Shown here: piece after piece, positions 25,528 through 37,963 of the stretch
Numbering within the stretch: the stretch's first letter is position 1
Layout of the letters: the number at the start of each line of letters is the position of its first letter
Origin: Rostrohypoxylon terebratum
Lineage: Eukaryota; Ascomycota; Sordariomycetes; Xylariales; Hypoxylaceae
Direction: 5' to 3'
NCBI GenBank assembly: GCA_022497145.1
Contig: MU385881.1
Location: 124,001 to 188,000 of the forward strand
DNA: 64,000 bases
Position numbers and translations under genes: made by a program
The notes under the pieces: model-generated
What the model was told of the DNA's origin: nothing
Databases searched by the model: none
What the model saw: only the letters and a program-made list of their open reading frames with translations

Positions 25528-26691
25528 TCAAGGCTTGATCCGTAAGCTTCGCCGCCTATTCATATTTAAGCCACTTAGTAAGCCTCTTTTCGCCGACGCG
25601 GGACTCGGCGATACCGGTTGCGGTGGAGGTGGCTTCGTGAGTAGTCTCGGCAGCGAATCTCTCCGGTTAGGTCTGATCGATTCCTTCATAATTGCTGACA
25701 TCTCAGGTGGCATGGTAGCAGATGATATCACTCGAGGTCTCCTAGGTTGCTCTAGTTCTTGTAGTTGTTGTTCCTCTTCGGAAGTTCGTGATGAGTTCAA
25801 GCTAAGTAGGTCCGTGGTTGAGATAGACCCGGATCCAAGTGGCCAACTGATACTATCCCTGGAGGCGGCATCTTTTAGATTAGGACGGCTACGCTTCCGG
25901 ACCAGGCTTAATGACTTTTGGAACCGGTGGAAGGCCGCCGTTGGTGTCTTCGGCCGGGGGCTCATACTGGCCGGTGGTGGGCTTCTTGGCATCGACTCTA
26001 ATCTGTAGTTGTTCGAAGCAAAAGGGTCCTGGCTTAGGAACGACGGACTCTCTTTAGGTAAGTCTATGGTAGATGTGAGGCTGCTCTTGCGTGGTGGATG
26101 TTCTGGTCGGTCAGCGAACAAGTCTTGTTGAGCCGGAGAGGGCGCCATCGATCGAGGTCCTCGTATCGGGGAAACTGATCGTCTACCGCTCGCTAAGTCT
26201 ACGACGCAGGGCCTCCCAATGAATATTACTGATACTGCTCTTGCACTCTCTTCGTGGCTCCCTCGTCGCTGTGGTGATTTCTCCGATCCGGTGCTGTTCA
26301 GGTCGGAATCGGAGTCGTAGTCGGAAAAGTCGTCGGCGGATGACGATGCATCTTCCTCGGAGGAAAGGTAGACGTCGTGCGGGTCGTTTAGGGATTCGGT
26401 AATCGAGTTACGCTTCAAGCTGTCTAGGAACCTCGACATTCTGAGGGCACTCTTCTCCGGTAACTTCGGGGTCTCGATGGTCACCTCCTTGGCATCCATC
26501 ACTGTGGCTTCTTCGATCACGCATGGTTCTTCCATATCGGTGTATACGTCGGTCAAGTCTTCTTCTTGAGTCGAGTATGAAGCGAAGCTGTGCCTAGCTT
26601 TCTCCCTCGATTCTTTGCTAGCTATTCTAGAAGCAGCAGATTTTCGAGTCTCTTCCGCCCCATTTAATAGTCGAGATTGTTCCAGAGACAT
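25528..26691 (-). CDS. Conserved-looking disordered fungal protein of unknown function
   Basis: Intronless frame of 387 residues starting at ATGTCTCTGGAACAG on the minus strand. It is mostly disordered: Ser/Pro/Arg-rich with acidic clusters (SSEEDASSSADDFSDYDSD) and many SP and RxxS sites typical of phosphoregulated proteins. One short hydrophobic block (ARAVSVIFIGRPCVVDLASG) stands out as the only ordered-looking segment and may be a binding motif. The C-terminus is strongly basic (NMNRRRSLRIKP). No enzyme motif, signal peptide or membrane helix is present. The uninterrupted length and biased composition support a real gene; I cannot assign a function. Confidence 0.75.
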   Translation of the reverse strand: MSLEQSRLLNGAEETRKSAASRIASKESREKARHSFASYSTQEEDLTDVYTDMEEPCVIEEATVMDAKEVTIETPKLPEKSALRMSRFLDSLKRNSITESLNDPHDVYLSSEEDASSSADDFSDYDSDSDLNSTGSEKSPQRRGSHEESARAVSVIFIGRPCVVDLASGRRSVSPIRGPRSMAPSPAQQDLFADRPEHPPRKSSLTSTIDLPKESPSFLSQDPFASNNYRLESMPRSPPPASMSPRPKTPTAAFHRFQKSLSLVRKRSRPNLKDAASRDSISWPLGSGSISTTDLLSLNSSRTSEEEQQLQELEQPRRPRVISSATMPPEMSAIMKESIRPNRRDSLPRLLTKPPPPQPVSPSPASAKRGLLSGLNMNRRRSLRIKP

Positions 26692-29600
26692 GTCGTCTTT
26701 TTGTATTGGCCCGCTTGTGGGGACCTCTTTATACGTGGTATGGTTTTAGTAGTTATACCAGCGTTTATACGGTGTGTGCGTAGTGTAGTATAAGTGGGAA
26801 GTGGGAAGTGGGATAGTGGAAACCAGAAGTTGAACAGTTGAACAGTTGAACTGAACCTGTTCGATCCACAACCTTGAAGAATGTAAGCTGAGTCCAGCTC
26901 TTTTCCTTTCTATGATACTATGATAGTTAGGCGAGGGACATTGTTGGTTGAGAGAATTGAAGGTATAAAGGTCTTTTTCATAAGAAGAGAAGTTGGGCAG
27001 TGGGTGCCATTACATATGGATATTGTGAGAGGAAAGGTGTAAGTCGACGGTGGGGGGGGGACGTAGCTACGTACCTTGGTATTTTGGTATTTTCTGTATG
27101 CCAAGCAGTACAAGCACGACTCGTAGAGGTAGGGTGACAGGGGTAACCTGGGAGAGTCTGGGAGGGTCAGAGTTCCTCTCCCCTGAACCTGGAAATCTGG
27201 AACACTGGAGCTAAGAGTCTTAGCGGGTGTTGTAACTCCCAGGCCTTCAGACTTTTAGACCCTTGGAATAGCCCCTTCTGTCGTGCACACAGCCCACTTT
27301 GGGGAGTACGGCTTTAACCTTCCTCGAAAAAAAAAAGCGACAAGGTACAAGGGTGGTAACGGGTAACGGTGGGCAAGCGAAGAGTCGTAGATCGTAAATC
27401 GAAGAAAAAATTGTTACCTGTTTGCCTGTTGCCCTTCGAAAGGATGAAGCGTAATTACAGTAATGCCGCCAAAAAAGTAAAAATATATCCAACAACATCC
27501 AACAATATACCAGTGCAGTCCTGAATAGTCCTGAATAAGAAGGACTCGAACGACTGCCTAGCCTTAGGAGGATTAGTGGTCGATCGGTTTGGAAGTTGCC
27601 TTCATTGGCTCAATATGTGTTTGTTTCAAAGTGAGCATGGGAATTTACAGAAGCGGCGTGGCTTCTCAAGAGGGATTCCTCTCGTTGGACTCTGGCAGTC
27701 TGGTATTGTACCTACACTAGAGGCTAGTACTAGTGGTACCTGCGGTACTGGTGGTTTCCAGCGCTCTCGTTGGTCCTAGACCCCTCCAGGGCTACTTCCA
27801 CTAGGTACCTAGCAGTTGGTCCGAGTCGAGGGCTCGCACAGGCCGACAAATGTAACTAAGACTCATACGTTGTATTCTGATAATTTCTTATGAGTAACTT
27901 ATGAGTAACTTATGGATAACATAATAATTATATGACAGTAATTTGTGGGTGTAATGTGTAAATATTCGTCGGTATGTAAGATATCGATTCAAATATAGTG
28001 TAGGTATGTACCTAGTAGTCTTTTTGGGATTAACTGGTACTAGGTACCTAATCATATTACGGTAGCGTAGCAGGTAGCAAACCTGCAAACCTGCAAACTT
28101 GGGGGAAACCGGAATGAAATAATCGGGCGGTTGGGCGAAAGAACTGCAAGAACTCTAAGAACTGCGGCAACTGCCACTGACACTGACCATTGGTAGACTC
28201 GACTCGGATCGGATAACCGGTTCTTTCTTTCTCCTCTCATAGCCACTTCTATTTTTTTTTTTTTTTCACTCCGTCCATCAACCAACAATTTACCTAATCA
28301 CTTGATAGAATCTTCAGCTACGTCGATTTCCCCCCCAAAATCTATGGTGCTATGACGCCATTCTATTTTCATCGATCCTTCATCCCGGCATACCGCACTC
28401 GCTTAAGGATCAAAAGAGGACAACTTTCCTAACTACGGATGGACTAGCACTGTGGACCATACATACATACATACTATGTAGTAGACCTACGATCGCCCAA
28501 GAGTTCAAAGTTGGGATTGGACGGTCGTATGTACGAGTAGAGTCCGATAGGTACGCAGTAAAGAGGATTGGCCCTTTGGGGGGTTTATCGGAAGATCTGC
28601 TCGTCGGAAATCCTTCTCGACGACGAGTTACCGGATCTCAAGCCAACGATTCCTTGCAGTGGTTGAGTCAGCCATCCGGCCATTCAGCTCATAGATTTCA
28701 AGTGGTGAAGGCCGACGAAGCTCACCACTGACACCTGGGCCGCTGGGCTAATTTGCACGCCGCGGAACCTTTTTCGCGCTTTGCATGCTAACGGATCGAG
28801 CCCCTTGAAGATGATCGACCGCAGAAAATCAACGACGTTGGCTGTCAGGAGTTAGGATATCCCTTCTCCTGCGTACATACCACAGGTCAGCTGCTGTACT
28901 TCGTATGTATCTGTTATATTGATCGCATGTAGGAACACAGCGTCATAACAGCCCATCGATCCACTGCCTGCCACCACTACATAGTATGCCGGTACGTGAT
29001 AGGCACGACGACAATAGCAGCTAGTCCACTGTCCGGATGGTAACCTGGTAACACTGGCAGCTGGAAAAGAACCCACTGAACTATAGGACTATTGGCTATG
29101 GTCCACTGGACCCCACTAACTGCGCCTGTGTGTGTAAGCCCGGGAGACGTGTAAGCCGCTTATTTTTCCGCGGGTCACAAGAACCCGTTCTTTTATTGTC
29201 TATTACCTGCCAGCCTGCCTATAGGTACCCAGGTCCTCCTAGGTCCTAGATACCTAGGACTACCTGGATAGATTTAATGCAATGAAAGTCTAGAATAAAG
29301 AGAGCCTCGATACTAGAATTGACAAACGCATACGAACAAACAATCGCTGGTGGATACCTATTCTTACGCGGCGTTTATGCGTTACGAATGGCCAGCTGGC
29401 TTCATCGTTCAACTCTAGACCGAACCCCCAAGACATCGTGTATAATGCAGACAGTTGATACTACACACCTGTCTCTGCAGCCTCCGCAGCCTCCGCAGTA
29501 TACACGCACTAGTATATGGATTCGTACATACTGTATTACATACTATACATAGGTAGAGATCTGCATTACCGCCGACTACCGCCGAGGCATTCAAGCGATT

Positions 29601-32600
29601 GACAGGTCGAATAAGGCAGGTAACAAGGCACAAGGTTAGTAATGACCTCCCTAATACCTAGCTTATATTCCTTCACAATTAGTAGTAAAAAATGAATCAA
29701 ACTACAACTCTAAGATGCATCTAGAGATCTCGATTTCGTAGCCGGTATACTTCTCACATAGGTAAATCTCACCAATTCGTCTATAAGATTCAGGAGAAGG
29801 GTGATCAAAATGTAAGAGCAGTCAGGTGCGACGTAAAAGAAGGGATAGTAAAAATTCAAGAGTCCAAAACAGCCAACCAGAATCCTGGCTACACATCCCG
29901 CATCAGGGAGATTTTACTAGGGACTACCACTACTGCATTAGAGACTACAACTCTGATGCAGCGCGGATGGTGGTTGTCGTCAACTGATTGGCTTTCCCGA
30001 CCCAGTTCGGTCCGCTTGACCACCACCGAGATTCTGCAAGAGGCTAGCCATTCAGGCCGTTTGAATGCTGCTAACTTCTTCGACAATTCATCACCACCAT
30101 TATCATTCGTATACTGGTTAGCGTTAAACCCATTCGCGAAGCACGACCTATATCCTGACCACTCGATGGGGCGAAATCTACCATATACGTACTAGGTAGA
30201 CCATATAGTTACCTAGATCAACCCCTATAGACAAATTTTGTTCCTCCCCCCTAATCTATCGCGAGACCTTCGATTAACCTGTCGTTGATATGTCAATGTG
30301 CCCAGGTGCGAAGGACGTAATCCATCACCCCCCCTCCGAGGACAACCCCCATCGTTACCTACCTATCCACCCCCAAATGATACGCATCCTTCGAATACGA
30401 TTTTGAATCCTCTTCCCCGGGCTCGCCCCCGTACCTACTGGATTAAGTTGGTAATTTCGATCGAGGCTTCTAAAGATTTTCCTCGAGCGATCCAGCGATA
30501 TTGGTAGTTTGGCTTGCTATGACCGTCGATGAGACTAGGTAATGACCTGCAGCGGATCCTAAGCACCTTGAACAAGCACCTTGACTCGACATTTGAGTTA
30601 TTGAAACGATGTCACTCGAATCCCGTGCTAGAGAGAGTAGTGCATTTGTCAGATTTGTTTGGCTCACCCTGCTCACCCTGTTCGCCGTCTGATCTGCTCT
30701 GCTCTTACACGTTTCCGATGGTCGATCAGGTCCGAACACCATCTAACTGTGCATGAACTATCTAGTACCAACTAAAAACCTCTGTGCGATATTGTTTAAC
30801 ATTAGACGTTTCCCCAATTCGCCTTGCCGAGAGACCGGTTTAACAATGCTGTAGGTCAAATAGCCTGAATGTCTGAATGCTGCATCAATCTGATCGGCGC
30901 TGTCTTGTCACGCCTTGCCTTGCATCATCCTCCGTTTGAGCGAGAAACACGCATGTGCATTATCGGAGCTCGATCTAGACTATCGTCTCGGGTTTCTAAG
31001 AATACACGTACACATCTTATGAAAAAAAATTTGAGTAGTAGGAGACTTCCAAGGTTGTGGTTTGTGGTGTTCGTCTAAACTGCAATTGTCTTATCGCAAT
31101 TTCTACCTGTGGTCCTGTGTATCGTGGTGGGTACCCAGGTACCGAACTTCAAGGATGTTTGACAGTTTTAGTTTCAATGGCGTCACTTTGCGATCCGTTA
31201 GGTTCTCCGTCGTTTTGAAACAGCCAATTATGTCCAGATAAGTCGTTATTCTCTTTCCCATTCAAGCATCAAGCTCGGCTAACCCGTATCTAGACTAGAT
31301 CGGACTCCATAACCTTAATCCTAATCGCGTTTCTAAAAATGCATCCCGCGAGCCCTGGACCTGCCTGACGTTTACCCTAGCTGCCAGCCCTGGAGCTTAC
31401 GTTCTAGCAGGCTTGGTTTCTTGATTCTCTCATCTTTCAACAACTTTTTCAACATTCAACGCTGTACGTCGTAATCAATAAAATCAGCTGATTCCATACC
31501 ACGACGACGGAATCAGTCCCCTGTAGCGGCCGAACAAAAGCAATATATCAATTTGTCGATTCTCGAAAGATGAACATTCTCATTCCGAGATCATAGCGCA
31601 GACCTTGCGTTGTCTAGGACTCTAGCTTATTAACTAAGATTGCTGTGGTCCGAGATCGAGACATCTGCCAGCCACTTAATGAACCGGAGATGACTTCGAC
31701 AATATGTCCTCAATTCACCAGAAATCAGGCCAGATAATTATCGGATCATGGATTTCCTATGCGGTATTTCCCTTCATCGAACAATTGACTCCGAGTAGCT
31801 TCGTCTTGGTAAATCGCCAAGCTGGTTACCAGAAGAGGTAGGTACGCGTTGCTGACGCTACTTTGTATAAATCGGAAACATTCCCCTGCAATGGTTGTAG
31901 GGCATCACCAACCTTTAGCGGAAGTTGCCTACTATATATGTACTTTTCTAAGGATTATCTTAAAATATCTTCCCTGCATAGCACATGGACTCCTAGCTAT
32001 CTTGGCTATGTTTTTTAGTGCTAACCTCTTCTTCAGAGAGGATGAGCTTCTGTCAGCTTCCTCGCTACCAAGACCACGTGCCCGCGTGAGGCGCGGTTCG
32101 TTCCCAACTCCAAAATCAGTGAACCAGGTACCTACCCTCCGCGTTCTACTTAGTACTGACCCATGAGTAGCTTACTATGGACGACGTCAACGTTGTCGCG
32201 TGAGAGTTTGGTTCCAGTACCCATAGCCGTCTCAAGGATCATGTCAGCATGTGCATCCGGATCGGGACAGGCTTGAACGAAAAGGCAATGATGTTCCTCA
32301 CCAGTTCATTTCAGCCGTAGAGGAAGATCCTGAATTTGAACGGGGGTCGAAGCTGATTGGTGCATAAGCATAGCTCGCCTCATAGGACAGTCAGCTATCT
32401 CCGATGGGAAGGTTGCCTGGAAATCTTACAGTAAGATATGAGAGGGATGAACCTATCAAGTTGTGGGGTCGGCATGAGGACCCGAAATGCGTTCTAAGAA
32501 TAGGTCGAATACTCGAGGCTGTGTTGTTATCTACTAAGTACGAAGTTGGTACGACGACGAGGTTTGCGATATAGGTAGGTTAGATGTTGAAGGTTGATAT

Positions 32601-34166
32601 CGTATCTTCCATCAACATCTATTTAGGAAATACTCGTCGTCGTTTGCTTACCCGTCGTGTGCATCATGCATCGAAGTGTGTACAAACAACAATTCAGGGA
32701 GACCAAGCCACGACCAATGTTCTCTTGGCATCACTGGTTCACATGTATCCCAGAATAGAATCACCATTCTCATCGTATACAACCCCTTACATGCCCCCAT
32801 CTCAGTATCTAGGGGTTTGGATCACCACGTGCGAAGAACCACCGTAGACACAAACCTGTCCAAGGCCTTCCGCGGTATTAAGCGCATGCAGCAATGTGAC
32901 TACGCCTCTTCCTTCCGGCACACATCTCGCAGAAGTTGGGGGACGGCATCTAGAATGCAATCGCCGTACCCTTCAGTGTGGATGCAGCCCTCCTTGCTAG
33001 GTATGTTTTGAAACATTTCAAAAGCTCGTATAGTCCCTCTTGGTGGTCCTCTTAATTATTGGCATAACTGACCTGCCACAACAGCCCGATATACCTTCTA
33101 TGAACCGACGTCTGGTCTATTATGAAGGCCGGCCGCTATATTCCCGCGGCTACGGGCGAGAATCGTGCAGGAGCGCGAGTCGCAATCCTCACTCCCTTCA
33201 TAACGGGATGCACATTACTATCGCGGCTAGGCTGCCTTCCGATACCGCATTTAGAACGCGCGCCTAAGGCGATTTACGATTTGCGAAAAGCAATGCTGTA
33301 CTACCAGCTTCTATCACATGCCACGCTGCGGCGCTGCTGCTCCGCCGTAGCTGTTGGCCTCTAAGCGAACGCTTTCCGCGTATTTTTTCTATTCCAGACA
33401 GCTGGTTCCCGGCGATCTTAAGATTGCTGCGGGGTTGAGGCTCAGCTAGCTTCTTGTATAAGTATGTACCTACTAATAACTCTCTAGCTAGCTAGCTGGA
33501 GGTTCTAGAGAAAACGGTTCGACAGCTGAAGTTACTGGGTTAGCTCGTGATGATAGTGAGTATAGTGAAAAAAAAAAATCTCAACCAAGTCTAGGATTCG
33601 AGCCCATAGCTGTGGCCCCCAAATAGGGCTTAAGAATTCCTCTCAAGTGTCAATCGCTATGTTACCATCATAACAGCTTGGGTTTTGGTTTTCTCTCGTT
33701 AATGGGCAGTCCATTGAATCACCTTCTTGACATCTATGAAAGTTTTGTCAGATACAGTAGAAGACGGCGGACTTTGTGATTTCATAATAAGCTTCCTAAA
33801 ACTCCAGTAAAACAGTTATCACTGTCACATTCTAGAACAATGGAAGCATACGCTTAACACAGCAAGGCGCCCGCATAGCACACCTAGTCTCGTTTCTAGC
33901 CAATGAAATCTCGTGATATCCACTATACGCTGCTGGAATTGAACGCCCTACCTAGCTGCCTAGGTCTGGCCTAGGTGGTAGGGTGCTAAAGTAATAGCGC
34001 ATCCATACCCAGCACACGCTATCATCATCTTCAACCAACCACAACACGAGGCGGGTACAAAATGGATATATAGACGTACTTTGAAAGAGACCCCCTCATC
34101 GGAAGCCGGCCAATGATGCCGGCTCACTTTATACTGGTGGAGTTCGGCAGATTCCACCCATCCAAA
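26692..34166. other. Gene-poor island 2
   Basis: About 7.5 kb with no supportable gene. Features seen are short tandem words (GTGGGAA near 26790, GAACAGTT near 26830, TTATGAGTAAC twice near 27889-27910), TACATACA-type runs and a tRNA-derived repeat at 33568-33676. Open frames around 31849-33364 overlap in different frames and are broken by stops; they could be gene remnants, but I recognise nothing in them. Confidence 0.55.
33568..33676 (-). repeat. Second tRNA-derived repeat (SINE-like)
   Basis: The minus strand has a B-box-like word (GGGCTCGAATCC, 33594-33605), then TAGACTTGGTTGAGA and an uninterrupted T11 that would end pol III transcription. The upstream A box is weak. The layout resembles the element at 20441-20560, including TAGA..TGG..T after the B box, so the two may belong to one family. 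Confidence 0.4.
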
Positions 34167-34266
34167 GGGCGTGTAACTCAGTGGTAGAGTGCTCGCTTTG
34201 CACCGATGTAAGATCTTACAATGTAAGGTTTGCGAGAAGCCCAGGGTTCGACTCCCTGCTCGTCCA
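34167..34266 (+). tRNA. tRNA-Ala (anticodon UGC) with intron
   Basis: The acceptor stem GGGCGTG pairs with CTCGTCC and includes the G3:U70 wobble that defines alanine tRNAs; the discriminator is A (34266). The D arm is ACTC/GAGT, the anticodon stem CTCGC/GCGAG and the T arm CAGGG-TTCGACT-CCCTG. The anticodon TGC is at 34199-34201. An intron of about 28 nt (34203-34230) sits one base 3' of the anticodon, the usual position in nuclear tRNA genes. Confidence 0.93.
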
Positions 34267-34267
34267 A

Positions 34268-34273
34268 TTTTTT
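34268..34273 (+). terminator. RNA polymerase III terminator of tRNA-Ala
   Basis: Six T directly after the tRNA 3' end, the standard pol III stop signal. Confidence 0.8.
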
Positions 34274-34653
34274 GAAACTTTGAAGTCTGACAAGTCACGA
34301 GCTTCTCTTTTTTTTCAAATTTAGTCTTGAACAATTTGATATAAGCAAAGAACTATTAAGGCAGCAGTTCGGCAATGGCTTCGTGTCCTTTGGCAGCAGT
34401 CTTCAATATTAAACTTCGTTGTCGCTATTACTTATAAGCCCTTGCTAGGAACAGCTAAGTAATATAATATGTATTCGATTACCTATACGACGCCCCCAAG
34501 ATGCTCAAATTAAAATAGGAGATTATAGCTTAAAGACAAAACCCACTCAGGAGCTAACTGTTCCGAGATTGCGTTGTCGTCGCCATCATCCCCTTGGTCC
34601 CAGAAGACTCGCCAAAACTATATAGATCTGTCATACCAGAGTTTGTGTCTATA

Positions 34654-37600
34654 TCAATATATCAAGATAGCTCTCGGCTTCACTCGTTCCTCATTAGAAG
34701 CTTTCGGAGCTCGGAGTGTAAACGAGTAGATGTCCCTTTCGTAACCATCTAGACTATCATGTATATCATAATAGGTTTCCGAGCCAGAATTTCCTCCTCC
34801 ATCTTCACTATCAGAGCAACAAACCCCCTCCTCATCTTCATCCATATTGTGGTATTGGAGTATGTTACTTTGAGAAGCGGCTTCGATATGCAGGCATTTC
34901 CAGCATTGTTTTGAGGGCAGAATCATAACATGTAGACCCATTTGAACAGCAAGGGCTGCTGTAGCCAAGCGAGCCGTCCAATTTTTGTGGCTGCGGACGA
35001 TGGCATTCTCGATTGGGGGATCTAGAAGTTCCTCCCAACAATCCACAGTTACTATTGGCCCAAGAGAAGACCTATCTGCTTTCTCTTCATCGGAATGCTG
35101 GCAGTCATACATGACGCTTTTTACCCAGCATCCGGAAGCCTTGATTATGTCTAGGTCCGAAACCCATTTCCCCTTATCATATACCGATATCGCCGTTTCT
35201 ATCAAGTGAGCGGGTGCATCTCGGCCACTTTGCCTTTTAAAATACATGGCTTGTTCATATCCAGTAAATGAGAGGTGGAATGATGTAGCCGGGAAATTGT
35301 CCTGGGCTGCTCCATCGAAAGGTGAATGAGAAATTGCGTGCCAACTGGAGTAATCAACCTTTCGTACTTGGGGTGTTGAAGGGCTGATCAAGAAAGCCAA
35401 TCCCGGTTTGCCAATGTTACCGACTATCCTTTCGACAGGAATGATTGGGACTTTATCGATTGGGTCTGTTAGCAGACTGCTTGCGACGAATATCGATGTT
35501 CCATGGCATAATGCGAAAGTGTGTTTTCCGACCGTTTCGGGATCTGCGTCAAATATTCCAGTTTCAAAGTAAGCAATGCAACTGAAAATGGCCTGCAAAG
35601 TACATGCTTTCCGCGATTGAATCTCCCTCCACCATTTGCTTCGCTGACTCTCTTGGATGTTACTTGGAGATCGACTTTTGCACCCGGGAGTTTCGAATAG
35701 ATGCTTTCTGCCGTCCCAATAGCCTCGAGTGAGTCGACATAAGGTTGATATGGTGGAGAACTTGCCATCACGCGTAGAGCGATGGAGATTTGGGGCAAGG
35801 GGAGGTCACCGTGTTGAACACAACGAATAAGCTGAGAGACACTCATGCAATCTTTCCTAGGAAACTTTCTCTCTGCTGGGACATAAATTGCTGCGAGGCG
35901 AGAATCCCCGCAGAAGAATTTGTAAGGCTGAGGCTTTTGCCCAGGTCCAGGAGGTATTAATAATACATCCTCTTCAGTCACGTCTACCTCCAAAAGTTCT
36001 TCTAAGGTATTACGCACTCTGTCACTATCTTCTATCCAATGAAGATACAAAAATTCTGTGGCGGGAGCTGTGCTGTGAAACGCTTCGGTTTTCTGTCTTT
36101 TTGGGGAGCGGAGCTCCTGATCACCTATGTTGGTAAATTTAAAGTAATTGTAATCGTCCGTACTATAGCGTATGATAGCACAAGATGTGAAGTCAGGCAA
36201 CATTTCTCTCTCTGCCCAACCTCGGAGAAGTCTAATTCTGCCCTCGTGTTTTTTTTTTTTGAAGGTACCCATGAGTGTAGTGAATTTAACTAAGCCGAAC
36301 GCTGGTAATAGGAGTTGTGATGGTGGTGATGGTGGAGCAAGGAAGTTGGAGCATCGCCGTCTACCAAAGGCTATGAGTCGCGTGATCTGCTGCTTATATA
36401 CGTCCTTAGCTTTTGCATACCGACCTACAAGGGAGGATAGGTTTGTCAACACGCTATAGATCCCGCGCACGGGTGGCAGTTCGTTGTCTTGAACGTCGTG
36501 ACGGACTGCTTTGCCGAAAGCTCGAATCAAACCCAGTTGGGCACTCAGGTCAAGGTCTTGGGCATCCCACCCGCTCAGAATACTACCGATCACGACAAAC
36601 ATGAACTCTTCAAAGCTGACTTGTGACTCCCTTACCCCGGCGTGGCGTTTCGCTATCTCGGTACCCCCATAATATCTCACATGGGCCAGAGGAAGGGATC
36701 AGAACACACCTTTATCGGTACTCTTTCTGTTGGTGAGACCTAGAGTGACGATACCTCCTGGGTGGACCAACTCGTCTCCTTGCTTTATATACTCATTAGT
36801 CCCAGCCAGGACTATATCCGGGTAGATGTGCCACGCTGACAGCCCCAAAAGTACGGCTCCGTCATTGACCTGCAGGGCCTCGCCTTTGATCAGGCTCTCT
36901 AATGCTTGTAGTGCCTTCGTCCAGGCCTCTAAGACGGCGTCTAGAACGACCGGTTTGCCTGAGACTGGGAGTGATATATTGTCAGTCAGGAGCCTAAATT
37001 GTGTCTGTTGGAGCATCTTGGCTGTATCAGCGGCTTGTAACCATGTCCTATGATCTGTCAGAGATAGTCACTGACTGGTAGAACGAAAGTGGCAAATACT
37101 TACCTGGCACCTCTATCCCATTCGTCAATCTGAGATTTGGTGATTTCGACGCGAGATGCGGTAAGGTCAGAAACATTAAGAGCAACTTCGGGCCCCGCAA
37201 CTAGGTCCTGCAGACGTTTCTTTCTCTGTTCAACCAACTCGCTCCAGATGGACAGTGATTGTTCTCGGTTCCATATACGTGCAAGCATACAGGCGAGTAA
37301 ATGAATCGTCACCGTTTCTTTCCCTGATGTTACAGCAGCCCAAATGGTCGTCCCATCGGCACCAACGTGGTCTGCGAATACTCCCTGCATTGCTAAGCCC
37401 TGCGGATTGACGTCTGGGAGGCTTGCAATTTGACTTGCTCGAAGCCCGTAAGCTTGGATCAGGTTTGGGCATTGTGGTATTACGCCTCTAAAAAGAGCAT
37501 TCAGCTTTCGCGCAGTGACGTGAACAGGGCCGTCCTCGGCGACCTGTTTGCGGCGCTTCGATAATGTATTGCCAAGTCCATTGTACTCTGCTGGGGCGTC

Positions 37601-37702
37601 ATATTTGACAATTGAAAAATCAAAGTTAAAATTCGCGAAGGCCAAAGTAGTTTCTTGAGATGCTTTTATAAAAGCATTTGTTAGTTGACCGAAGGATGCC
37701 AT
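34654..37702 (-). pseudogene. Large conserved fungal protein of unknown function, interrupted
   Basis: The start is MASFGQLTNAFIKASQETT at 37702. Exon 1 is 37702-37104, followed by a phase 2 intron (37103-37048, acceptor ATCATAG) and an exon from 37047 that continues WLQAADTAKML. About 995 residues are expected. I know this as a widespread fungus-only family without an assigned function; no catalytic motif is evident. Two breaks are visible. At 36701-36699 the frame reads GVF-TGA-SLPLAHVRYYGG, where a Trp codon would fit. Near 35615-35600 the frame changes by one between RFNRGKH and AIFSCIAYFETG. Apart from these breaks the coding pattern is intact to the stop at 34654, so inactivation looks recent. 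Alternatives are an unusual intron over each break or sequencing error. It shares a short divergent promoter with the gene at 37964. Confidence 0.7.
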
Positions 37703-37963
37703 GACTGGTAGGTACGCAGCGCTCGCATGGCCGAAGGTGTTGTGTGGGATGGGAGTCTATCTCTGTCTCCATGGTCGCGGGCGGGCAGCCTGGCATTTCT
37801 ATACTAGTTAGTTGAGATGGGCCTAGTCGGTCGTGTAACCTCTGCGTCTAGAGTGTGTGGTGGTGGCAGTGCTATTCAGCCTACATGAGAGGGTGGTAGG
37901 GTGGACAGTCGCGCCCTACGATTACTGCCCAAGCATATGAAAGTATAAGGCAGAAGTGAAGTA
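37703..37963. promoter_or_regulatory. Short divergent promoter region
   Basis: Only 261 bases separate the two divergent start codons, so both genes must share regulatory DNA here. A TATA-like word (AAGTATAAGG) lies about 30 bases before the plus-strand ATG. Confidence 0.5.
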
